Part shown: positions 10,531 through 18,949 of the stretch, piece by piece
How the letters are laid out: every line of letters starts with the position of its first letter
Numbering within the stretch: the first letter of the stretch is position 1
DNA from: Gautieria morchelliformis
Lineage: Eukaryota > Basidiomycota > Agaricomycetes > Gomphales > Gomphaceae
DNA length: 64,000 nucleotides
NCBI GenBank assembly: GCA_015179125.1
Contig: WHVA01000036.1
Location: 186,001 to 250,000, forward strand
Reading direction: 5' to 3'
Position numbers and translations under genes: made by a program
The notes under the pieces: generated by a model
Databases searched by the model: none
The model's input: only the letters and a program-made list of their open reading frames with translations
Told to the model about the DNA's origin: nothing

Positions 10531-11105
10531 GGGTTGCACACCGTCCGGATTACGGCTACAGCCGTATAATGTACGGCAAGTTGACGGATACGGCAGACCG
10601 TATACCATCTGTATGATCGACACCTCACCCCCTCTGACGGTACGGTACGGGTACCGTACCGTCCGTATTATGGTTGACGAATCCATAGGGCTGATCTATT
10701 ATAGCTCGGCCTAAACATAGATCATTCACTGGCTTCCTTACTGCACATGACCGGCGGCAAAACTAAAATATTGATAATATCACACCCAGCAGCTCACTAC
10801 GGTGTGCGCATGCGCGGCAGAATGTCAGCAGGGGTGAACGGGAGCGTGAGCGCCACATAAATGGCCTGCCTACCAGCGGTAGTGCCCGTCGGCCGATTTA
10901 TTTTGGGCTCGGCTACAAGGTTTTTGGGTTTTGCCGAATGCATGCCGTATATGCTGTACACGGCCGTATTTTTTCGGTATCATATGGTGTCAACCCATAC
11001 CGTATACCGTACTGTCAGCAGCGCACCCAGACCCTTGACGGTATGGGTGCCGTGGCCATAACATGGCACTGTACAGCCGTGGTTGTACGGCACGGTGTGC
11101 AGCCC
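10531..11105. mobile_element. MITE with TA target duplication and GTACGG palindromes
   Basis: The left end GGGTTGCACACCG and right end CGGTGTGCAGCCC are inverted repeats (12 of 13), each flanked by TA, as in Tc1/mariner-type insertions. The interior carries many CCGTA/TACGG motifs and a near-perfect hairpin at 10636-10663 (13-bp arms, 2-nt loop). No transposase frame is present, so it is non-autonomous. A second right-end-like block (about 50 bp, ending at 11318 with TA) lies 213 bp downstream as a direct repeat, which suggests an alternative or nested end. Confidence 0.6.
10636..10663. repeat. 13-bp-arm hairpin inside the MITE
   Basis: Arms GACGGTACGGTAC and GTACCGTACCGTC are exact reverse complements around a 2-nt GG spacer. 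Confidence 0.8.
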
Positions 11106-11269
11106 TACCGTCTACTGAGACCCTCAATGCATCCACAACTTAAACCCATTGCCGTTCCTTGCTGTACTTGTCAAAACTCACCTCCACAGGCAGTAAAATT
11201 TATTGCCATCGCACGTCTGACTGTAATAAATGTAGAAATGGTGACGCAAGCAAAAGGCAAACCCATGGC

Positions 11270-11320
11270 CGTAACACGGCACCGTACAGCGGTTGTTGTA
11301 CAGCAAGGTGTGCAGCCCTA
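11270..11320 (+). repeat. Duplicate of the MITE right end
   Basis: Repeats the 11058-11107 sequence (GGCACYGTACAGC... to GGTGTGCAGCCCTA) with a handful of changes. It may be the true right end of a larger element (10531-11318) or a nested copy. Confidence 0.5.
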
Positions 11321-11659
11321 CTGTGTGTCAAGCTAGGCAGAGACAGGCCGAGTTATCACCGCCTCCTCCTCCTGTCCCTATAGGCTCTGCAGCTATAGCT
11401 CAGTTGCAGGCCCAGGCTGATAATTTCAATCCTATACCTCTGCTACAACGAGGCATATAGATAAGTAAGAGAACACAAGACTGGTAATGAATGTCTTACC
11501 TCAGTGTTTGCTCATATGCAAATGACTGAGGAAGAAAACATCCAGCTAGCTACTTTATAGTCTAGAGAGAACAATAGAGAGATAAAACAATGAAGATACT
11601 TTGGGACTGCGCAAATTTATTTTCCTAATGAACAATGGAACTTTGTCACAATAGGGTGA
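11321..11659. other. Stretch without recognisable gene
   Basis: No frame above 75 codons with any motif, no repeats seen. It lies between the MITE and the solo LTR. Confidence 0.4.
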
Positions 11660-12372
11660 TGTGGGACCGGCCCAGCAGATGAAGAGTCCATGCAGGGTGG
11701 TGTATATGCAGGTCCCAAGGCGTGTTTTCATACATAGGGGCCTTCGCCTTCTTTCCTCTCCGTCGTTTCATGTTCGCACCCCTCTTCCATTCTATTGGAT
11801 GTCTATTTCATCTATTATGTATCCTGACCGCACACCCCTATCCAACCCTGACTCCAGATGGCCTCTTTCCTATTTGCTAGCACCATATGAGCATTCGGTA
11901 TAAGTAGTCTACATTCGCATGTATATTCTCCAGTTTAATTATCATACGTCCATCTTGTGCAAACTTGACCTCGCTGTGATCATCGTCTTGAGCCTTCTCC
12001 TGTAGATTTCTATCTTTGACCAGAAGAGGACTTAGGCATCACTGGTGAGTTCTCATACTTCATCTTTGTTACCTTAGCCTTCGAGTTATTTTCTGTGCTG
12101 TCAGCAAAGGGCTCCGAAGGAGTGCCTTCGCCGGCGAAAGGATTGTCGCCACTTAGACAACCTTTCCGTGACACCTTGCATGTTACATCGTCAAGTGCCA
12201 TGAGCTATTTCGCTATGACTGTAGATCAGGGCGAATTCCTTTCGAGTAACCCTCTTACTTCTTAACCCTTACCTCTTCGGTACTGTTTGCTGGGCGATTC
12301 ACTAGATCGCACACGCTATTCGGGCATTCGCCACTAACATGTGATATTAACGCCTATAATACAATCTTGACA
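11660..12372 (+). repeat. Solo LTR, copy 1 (about 713 bp)
   Basis: Starts TGTGGGACC and ends ATCTTGACA (TGT...ACA). It aligns throughout with 49959-50672 (714 bp): shared landmarks are CATGCAGGGT, the ATAAGTAGT block with its TATA-like start, and CCTTTCYGTGACACCTTGCATG. Homology stops exactly at these ends in both copies, which fixes the borders. No internal retroelement sequence belongs to it. The 5-bp flanks (GGTGA, CGCGG) do not match, so one flank has been rearranged. It abuts the LINE ORF1 remnant. Confidence 0.75.
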
Positions 12373-12373
12373 C

Positions 12374-12922
12374 GCGGCAGCCTGCGACGGGGTGACAACC
12401 TGCGGCACTTGCGCAAAAGAACACCGCACCGCGGAATGTGAAGAGAGGGACCCTGAGAAATTCAAATGTATCAACTGCGAGGTCTACGGGCATGCCTCCT
12501 GGGCCAGGTTGTGCCCCAGGTTTGTGTTGGCGTGCGAGAAAATAGAGAAGGCGGATCCGGAGAACACTTACAAGTACTTCCCGGACGAAAATCCATGGAC
12601 GTGGGAGCAGACCGGAGCACCAGCAGAAGCGGTCACCCTAGGTGATCCTTACCATCGGAGCGAGCAACAGCAGGACAGACAACAGGTCCAACAGCACGGC
12701 ATGACCGGCCACACATGGGACGAGGATGGGTGGAATCCGGAGAGAAGGAGAAGATATGAGGAGCAGGAGCGACGGGGCCTGGCACCACAGCCAAGGAGCC
12801 AGGACTCGGGATGGGGCAGTGGGCCCAGGCGCCAAGGTACCCTCGATGGACACTTCTATCTTCAGGAAGGACATGACAGGGATCAGCAAAGGAGAGGGAG
12901 CGGTGTCAATGAGACAGCATGA
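12374..12922 (+). pseudogene. LINE ORF1 (Gag-like) with CCHC fingers, 5' cut
   Basis: The frame is open from the LTR border. Fingers: CGTCAKEHRTAEC (C-x2-C-x3-H-x4-C) and CINCEVYGHASWARLC (C-x2-C-x4-H-x6-C), the usual pair near the C-terminus of Tad1 ORF1 proteins, which bind the element RNA. A Gln/Arg/Glu-rich tail follows, with TWDEDGW-like segments. The N-terminal part is missing. ORF2 begins in another frame (+2) about 40 bp after the stop. Confidence 0.75.
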
Positions 12923-12945
12923 GTCAAGATGGCGAGCAAACGCAC

Positions 12946-13572
12946 CCTTTGAGAATCAGACAACAAAACGTAAATAAATCACTAACTGCCAACCTAGATT
13001 GATTACGTAGAACATCACCGAAACAGTACGATGTCATCGCCATACAGGAGCCATATATAGATTTTCTGGGCAACGCACATGCAGGTCCCCAGTGGCATGC
13101 CATATACCCCAAGACACACTACGTCCACAAGGACAAGAAGACCAGGTCCATGATATTAGTCAATAAACGTATCGCGACCAACTCCTGGTCTCCCGTCAAT
13201 GTGGGAACCCCAGATGTCACCGCGCTGAACATAAAGACTAACGTCTGTAACGTCCTGATCTACAACTTCTATTGTGACTGTACACACTCTGACGCCATCA
13301 CCAATACGAGAGCCCATCTACAGGAACGCAGCCGCAGCTCAAACACACAAGACGAAGAAACCCACATGATCTGGCTCGGGGACTTTAATCAGCACCACCC
13401 GCAGTGGGACGACCTCAGTAATGCACACCTATTTTCTCGCAACAACTTAGACACTGCGCAGATTCTCATCGACACCACCATCAAAAGGGATCTATACATG
13501 GCATTACCCAAGGTGATACCGACACTACAAGCGATGGCAACAGGGAACCACACCAGGGTGGACAACGTGTTC
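12946..13572 (+). pseudogene. LINE ORF2 endonuclease domain, broken
   Basis: In frame from 12946: QQNVNKS (N of motif I), then an in-frame TGA at 13000-13002, then IAIQEPY (catalytic E), TRSMILVNK, and IWLGDFNQHHPQWDD (catalytic D and N/H motif). It ends at TRVDNVF just before the MITE. These are the hallmarks of the exonuclease-endonuclease-phosphatase fold that nicks target DNA. The stop codon and the truncation make it inactive. Confidence 0.8.
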
Positions 13573-13575
13573 TTA

Positions 13576-14147
13576 GGAGGATGTTCACATTGACAACAAT
13601 GTATATTCTTCTAGGATATATTAGATATCTTTTAAAATATCAACCCTAACCAAATTCATAATCCATCATTTTGAGCAACTTGTATATTGTGGACATCCTA
13701 AATTTTTTTGAATGTTCTGATATTTTAAAAATATGGTTGTATGTGCTAAAGCATGGTGTGTATTGATATAACGGAGCAATTTCAGAGAGGATGTGGATGA
13801 CTATCTATTAAAAGTATACATGAAACATGTTAGATGTACAATCACAGAATATAGAAGCAAGTATGGACAATACCTGTACTATATTATTATATATGGTTGA
13901 GAGATCTGATTAGAAGGTATGTTTAAAATAATATGCATGTATAGTACAAAGATATGTAACTATTGATGTTTAGACAATGGGGTATACACCCTTTCCTGGG
14001 GGAGCAGCAGACTGTGAGAAAGAACTTTGGGGCTAGGATTAAGCATGCCTTACAGGTGCTGGCAACTGCCTCAATTTTGATATATTTTATGAAATATGGA
14101 TGAGCTAAGCTATATATACATATATATGACATTTATAAACATCCTCC
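13576..14147. mobile_element. MITE-like element, TA-flanked, at the edge of the AT-rich island
   Basis: GGAGGATGTT at the left and AACATCCTCC at the right are perfect 10-bp inverted ends, both flanked by TA. The match extends outwards to about 15 of 16 bases. 572 bp, AT-rich, no transposase. It sits exactly between the truncated LINE and the island. The short inverted ends make this suggestive only. Confidence 0.45.
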
Positions 14148-14182
14148 TAGGAAAACATTTTAAAAACTATCAATGATATATT

Positions 14183-14515
14183 CTAAGGCTCTCCTAAAAA
14201 GAATTGAGGTTCTCCTTTTATTCCAAGATCTCTTTTTATTCTTTCAAATATTTCAGGAAATTTGCTTAGTATCTTATTCACATCTATTTCTCCTTCTCTT
14301 TTGGGACCTTCATATATTGTCAATATAAAAGGGATATCTTTACCTTTTTCTTTTCTGTCTTCTTGTCTTTCTAAAGAGAATCTTACTATAGGACAGTCAA
14401 GACCTTTTATGACTCCAACTAGCTTACTGAGATAATTGGAATCATTTTCAACATTTTTCATTCCTAACCTAGTACATTGTTCCATCATCTTTTCTTCTGT
14501 TACCTTCCACCCTAC
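14183..14515 (-). CDS. Unknown small protein downstream of the nuclease gene
   Basis: The frame from ATG 14488 gives 101 residues (MMEQCTRLGM...); the same frame is open a little further up to about 14515. It is highly charged, with a C-terminal helix-like LSKFPEIFERIKRDLGIKG. It lies on the same strand as, and just 3' of, the PD-(D/E)XK gene, separated by about 75 nt that could hide an intron. It may be the last exon of that gene or a separate partner. I do not recognise the family. Confidence 0.4.
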   Translation of the reverse strand, partial: VGWKVTEEKMMEQCTRLGMKNVENDSNYLSKLVGVIKGLDCPIVRFSLERQEDRKEKGKDIPFILTIYEGPKREGEIDVNKILSKFPEIFERIKRDLGIKGEPQFFLGEP

Positions 14516-14565
14516 TAGAGTTCAGAAGTACATATCCAATATCCTTTTAAAGAATTGTAGGTATA

Positions 14566-15189
14566 TCAATTTGTTTCTAAGCTCATAACCAATGTTTTCA
14601 ACTTATCAAGATCCTCCTTATATTTACCCCTGTAAATATCAAATGATCCATATAGTTGTACTATTTTTACTACCTCCACTTTTTTACCATAACTCTCACT
14701 ATCCCAAGAACTTCTAGGTTTTTGGGGTTTCTGCTTATGATTTAAATTTTTATATTTAATAAGTCTCCAATATTCCCCTATAGCAGCTATACCATATACA
14801 CTTTCATAATTGGTATCTAGGAATAGTACTGTCACCTGATTTATCAGTTGCTCCTGAGTATCCTTGAAGACCTTTTCAAGTTCTTCTGTAGTTTTAACAC
14901 TTCTTTTTATTTCTACTATTAAAAATGTAGTACTATTTATAGTGTTATTATTCTTAGTATATTTAGTAACAGTAAAATCAGGGATTAAATGTCCTACATT
15001 ATCCTCTCCATCTCTATTTTCAACAGCATAAACAAATGCATGTTGAGGAGTTATTATCATAGTATTGGCAAAGCAACCCATGAGAATTATGATCCAAGGA
15101 GCATACCAGTAACACTCCAAGTTATTGGAATTAGTATACTGGTCTATAGCAACTTCAATAGAGGTTCTCAAAAGAGCCCTTATATCCAT
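14566..15189 (-). CDS. PD-(D/E)XK-type nuclease-like protein, 207 residues
   Basis: The core signature is IPDF (Asp71), then a beta strand FLIVEIKR with Glu93-x-Lys95, then a helix with Gln114 and Gln118 (TQEQLINQVTVLF), then a strand VYGIAAIGEYWRLIKY. This order D...ExK...Q and the following strand pattern are those of the restriction-endonuclease-like superfamily, whose members cut DNA or RNA using metal ions. The N-terminal helix (residues 1-30) and WYAPWIIILMGCF are unassigned. The gene is AT-rich like its neighbours and unlike the flanking transposons. No break is seen. Function in the cell is unknown; DNA cleavage in a selfish, defence or effector role is an inference. Confidence 0.55.
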   Translation of the reverse strand: MDIRALLRTSIEVAIDQYTNSNNLECYWYAPWIIILMGCFANTMIITPQHAFVYAVENRDGEDNVGHLIPDFTVTKYTKNNNTINSTTFLIVEIKRSVKTTEELEKVFKDTQEQLINQVTVLFLDTNYESVYGIAAIGEYWRLIKYKNLNHKQKPQKPRSSWDSESYGKKVEVVKIVQLYGSFDIYRGKYKEDLDKLKTLVMSLETN

Positions 15190-15899
15190 CTCTATCTTCT
15201 ACAAAACACTCTACTCTTATCATTCAATATATTTGAAAAATGATACATATTGTGATAACATTTTATATAGCTTATCACCTTACAAAAATATAGTTGTATA
15301 AAGAGGTTTTTCAAAGCTCACCAACCTGAAAATTTTATTCTTTTTTTGTTTTGACAGAATTCAGCTCCTACCCTATATTAGTCATAGAATCATATGATTA
15401 TTATCTACAGTCGCAGAATAGACTTGACTCTTTTTTGTATGCCTTTTGCTATATATTTCAGCTTGTAAGTAGCTAATTATGAGATCAGTCAGCATGAAGG
15501 ACCTAAAGTTTCAGACTGACATTTCTTATAAATTGTGGTAGTCCTCTTTTCATGAGGTGGAGGGATACATGACCCAACGGCAATAATATCAAACAGTAAG
15601 ACACTGTCATGTTCAGTTACTGTATATGTGTTGGTGTCTGCTGATATGTGTAAGGGTTTCTTTCTTATCTATAGTTCATTAACATACCTTTTTGCATGGC
15701 CTTGTTTGATAGTAAAGAGTATCTTAGCGCTGTAGATAATATTTGTTCAGTGCCTATTATCACAGAATGACATAATATTATACACTAAGCAACTATGGGC
15801 ATGTAGATAAATGCATTTATATCAGGTTTGATGATATAATACCATGACATACTACATAAAAACTGATTTCACAAAGTTGTCAATTCATATAGATGAACC
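15190..15899. other. AT-rich intergenic region between divergent genes
   Basis: About 700 bp with no frame of note. It separates the minus-strand nuclease gene from the plus-strand gene at 15900, so it could hold two divergent promoters. Several TATA-like ATATA runs make a specific call meaningless. Confidence 0.4.
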
Positions 15900-16568
15900 A
15901 TGGTTATCAAAAGCATTGTTCGTAAGATATCTACCTTTTTTGGTAGTACCAAGACAACCGGACACAGGTCTGTTGTTAAAATAGGAGATCTGATAATAAA
16001 TATAGAAGTCTCCTCCTGTAATGACAAACGTGAGTTCTTTGAACAATGGTCAGTTTCTAGTGCACAATGGCCTACCCTTCCAACTCACTATGGTTCTGAT
16101 GAGCTGTATAATTTAATAATAGGCAGCATCTCAGGTTTTAGGGTTTTGGAATGGGTGTTAAGTCCCGATTCCCATTGTATAATTGTTGCAAAGGTTATAT
16201 TGGATGGTAAAACAAAGTATCCTTTAGTTGTAGGATATGATAAATGTAATGAATGCTGTATATATGATAGTCTGATAAAAGGCATGATGATTGCCTTATA
16301 TTCTAACTCTCAACCACAAGAGACAATTACTGTCTATGGCATACTTGTACTACAAGATGGAAGGATGAAGATCTACAAAACAAATAATGAAAGGAGACAT
16401 CAAACTCCTATTATTTTATATAGACCATTAAAAATCATAGAAGATTCAAAGGAGGTCTGTGACATTGTCAAATATATGCTTAAGCATATACTCAGAAGTA
16501 CTACAAACCCCTCCAAATCTTTGATTAACCAGACCAGGGTTCGAACCTGGGACCCCATTAGTATATAG
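15900..16568 (+). CDS. Unknown protein, 222 residues, possibly a degenerate nuclease-fold relative
   Basis: Starts MVIKSIVRKIST. The middle has alternating strands (CIIVAKVILDG, YPLVVGYDK), a helix, then ITVYGILVLQDGRMKIYK. This resembles the strand-helix-strand tail of the neighbouring PD-(D/E)XK protein (VYGIAAIGEYWRLIKYK), but without an ExK pair in the expected strand, where YDK stands instead. A distant, inactive relative is therefore possible but unproven. The last 14 residues are read through a tRNA-like sequence on the other strand, so the true C-terminus may have been replaced. Confidence 0.4.
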   Translation: MVIKSIVRKISTFFGSTKTTGHRSVVKIGDLIINIEVSSCNDKREFFEQWSVSSAQWPTLPTHYGSDELYNLIIGSISGFRVLEWVLSPDSHCIIVAKVILDGKTKYPLVVGYDKCNECCIYDSLIKGMMIALYSNSQPQETITVYGILVLQDGRMKIYKTNNERRHQTPIILYRPLKIIEDSKEVCDIVKYMLKHILRSTTNPSKSLINQTRVRTWDPISI

Positions 16569-16596
16569 GGTGCTTTACCAACTAAGCTATTTGGTC
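16526..16596 (-). tRNA. tRNA-like sequence (probable pseudogene or tRNA-derived element)
   Basis: On the minus strand: acceptor GACCAAA pairing with TCTGGTT (one mismatch, one G-T), a D stem GCTT/AAGC, and a T arm CCAGG-TTCGAAC-CCTGG. The A box TAGCTTAGTTGG and B box GGTTCGAACC match the RNA polymerase III consensus exactly. The anticodon stem is poor (CCCTA against ATGGG pairs only 3 of 5) and the variable region is 3 nt, so no anticodon can be given. It is best seen as a tRNA pseudogene or the head of a short interspersed element. Confidence 0.5.
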
Positions 16597-16599
16597 TAT

Positions 16600-17330
16600 T
16601 ACATTTTACAACTTGGTGAGGTAATATATGAGTCATAAGATAGTGTACAAGCTTTGTTTAAAAGCTTAGTTTCTACATTTTGATATTTATCATCAAGAAT
16701 CCTAATAGTAACATTGCTAAATATTATGATTTTGACTCTTCATATAGAATGACTTATATAACCAATACATTCACTTTCATGAGTAGTAATTATACTTTAT
16801 TCTATCTCTAACATAATAAGATCTGATTTTGGTAGAAATACATTCATATATCAGTTACCATGGAATATGATGATAATTCCAGTACTTGAATTAATATTTA
16901 GAAACAAACATGTATGATACATAATTCATCAATCTAATAGGATTTAAATTCAACTTCCTGGTTAAAGAGGAGAGTGGATTCAGATTCCATGATAATAATA
17001 CCATCTTATGTCTTTATACTCTATGGGTCATTTGGAAATTCAGCTTATATGCTGTTCCAACATTTTATCAATGGATGGACAAGGTTCTATGACTCACAAA
17101 TGTAGAGGTCACAATACGTCATCTTCTAGGATTATTGGTGGGCACCTATCTCGAAGAATATCTAACATTGATCTCTCATCTACCTTTGATCTATCCTTTT
17201 TTTCCTTGGCCATATCTAACATTGATCTCTCATTATTGGAATATAATATATTCTGCTTGCGTATCTCATCATCAATCTCAAATATCGATTGAGTATCGAT
17301 ATTTCCTTTCTCCTCAAGAGTATCAAATGT
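16600..17330. other. AT-rich stretch without gene
   Basis: No convincing frame. The part from 17160 to 17330 continues, in frame but after a stop, the module protein to its right, and is probably its decayed 3' end. Confidence 0.4.
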
Positions 17331-18932
17331 TCAGATCTCAGCTAGTTTTGATTGCTTATCTGGTTTTGATCTAGTTTTACTCATTTGAGGAGACTTATTT
17401 ACCAAACTATCCTTTGTACTATTCTTATCTTGTTGTTTTGTTAGGAGGTTTATTTGATTCTTATCATTGATTACCTGATATGATACTAGATAATTACGTC
17501 TAAGATATGCTGTTAAAATGGAGACTTCTTTTCCATCTATATATACATCCATATCTGCCAACTCATAGTAACTATCTTCCGAATCGTGTATTCTACAACT
17601 TGCTGAGATTCTTTTGATATCTCTAGCATGATGTGATTTATCTGGTTGTTCTGTCAGCAGATTTATTTGATTATTATCATTGACCTCATATGATACTAGA
17701 TCATCCTCTTCATCCTATGCTGTTAAAGGGGATATTTCTTCTCCATCCATAAATATATCCATGTCTGCTAACTCAAAGTAATTATCTGCTGAATTATATA
17801 CCCTACAATTTTCTGTGATATTTTTGATATCAAATTTAATGTTTCCCCAATTGATTTCTTTCTCATCAAGAGTATCAAATATTGAGATCTCATTGGGAGT
17901 AGATTGCTTTGGCTTCTTATCTGGTTTTGATCTAGTTTTACTCCTTTGAAGAGACTTATTTACCAAACTATCCCTTGAGATCTCAACTAGTTTTGATTGC
18001 TTATCTGGTTTTGATCTAGTTTTACTCCTTTGAAGAGCCTTATTTGCTGAACTATCCTTTGCACGATTCTTATCTGGTTTTGTCAGGAGGTTTATTTGAT
18101 TATTATCATTGACCTCACATGATACCAGATAATTACATGCATAATATGCTGTCAAAATGGATACTTTTTTTCCATCCATATATACATCCATATCTGCCAA
18201 CTCATAGTAATTACCTTCTGAATCGTGTATTCTACAACTTGGTGTGATTCCTTTGATATATCTAGCACGATCCAATTTATCTGGTTTTGCTGTTAGCAAA
18301 TTTATTTGATTATTATCATTGACCTCAAACAATACTAGATCATCCTCTTCATCATGTGCCATTAAAGGGGACATTTCTTCTCCATCTATAAGTACATCCA
18401 TGTCTGCTAACTCAAAGTAATTATCTTCTGAATTATATACCCTACAATTTTCTGTGATACTATTGATATAAAACTTAATGTTTCTACCGCTTATTTTTTC
18501 TTGAGTAAGCTGAGATTCCTTTTGAGCATGAACCATTGGTTCTGGTTTGTGGTGTTGTTTTGTCATAAAATTGATTCGATTATCTATGATATCATATGAT
18601 ACCAGGTCTTTCTTTTTACGGTACACTGTAGACAACTTGCGAGGTTTTTCATCTATAAAGACATGCATATCCTCTAGATTATAGCAATTATCTTGTGAAT
18701 AATAAAATATAAAACATCCAGCCATCTTTCTAATTCGCAATCCTACATGCTTATTATTTTTAATCTGCTCTCTTAATTCTATAATCTCTCTACGTTGTTC
18801 CTTAGATATCTGTTTGAGATTTGATATTATCTCATCTTTTTCTTCTATCCATTCTGTGATTCTGTCAATCCTTTTAGAGAGCTTGACAATCTGGGCTTCC
18901 ATGGCTACTAGACCCAATTTACAATTTCTCAT
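17331..18932 (-). pseudogene. Coiled-coil protein with five tandem modules of about 65 residues, one internal stop
   Basis: Start MRNCKLGLVAMEAQ; residues 10-65 form a charged coiled coil (EEKDEIISNLKQ, EQRREIIELREQ). Then come five copies of a module whose consensus has a Cys-Arg pair (CRVYNSEDNYFELADMD, CRIHDSEGNYYELADMD), then a (I/M)DG turn, then (D/N)LVS..EVNDNNQINLLT. Copies are about 50-80 percent alike and joined by Lys/Ser-rich linkers (SKTRSKPDKQSK), and they alternate between two subtypes. One in-frame TAG at 17715-17717 splits 405 codons from the last module and a half. The family is unknown to me. It shares AT-rich base use with the nuclease gene. Confidence 0.6.
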
Positions 18933-18949
18933 GGGGATGTACCAAAATC

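Larger units (their letters stand above)
12374..13575 (+). mobile_element. Truncated Tad1-type LINE (ORF1 and endonuclease only)
   Basis: Contains the end of a Gag-like ORF1 with two CCHC fingers, then the start of ORF2 with an AP-endonuclease-type domain. It breaks off at the border of the MITE that begins at 13576, after residues TRVDNVF. The 5' side is cut by the solo LTR. The RT and RNase H are missing on the plus strand within this window. Confidence 0.8.

Noticed and set aside
12638..12889. Minus-strand 83-codon frame over LINE ORF1
   Set aside because: Shadow of the CCHC-bearing frame.
14566..18932. Mitochondrial DNA insertion as source of the AT-rich island
   Set aside because: No mitochondrial gene is recognisable and TGA is not used as Trp in the frames; frames and tRNA-like sequence look nuclear.
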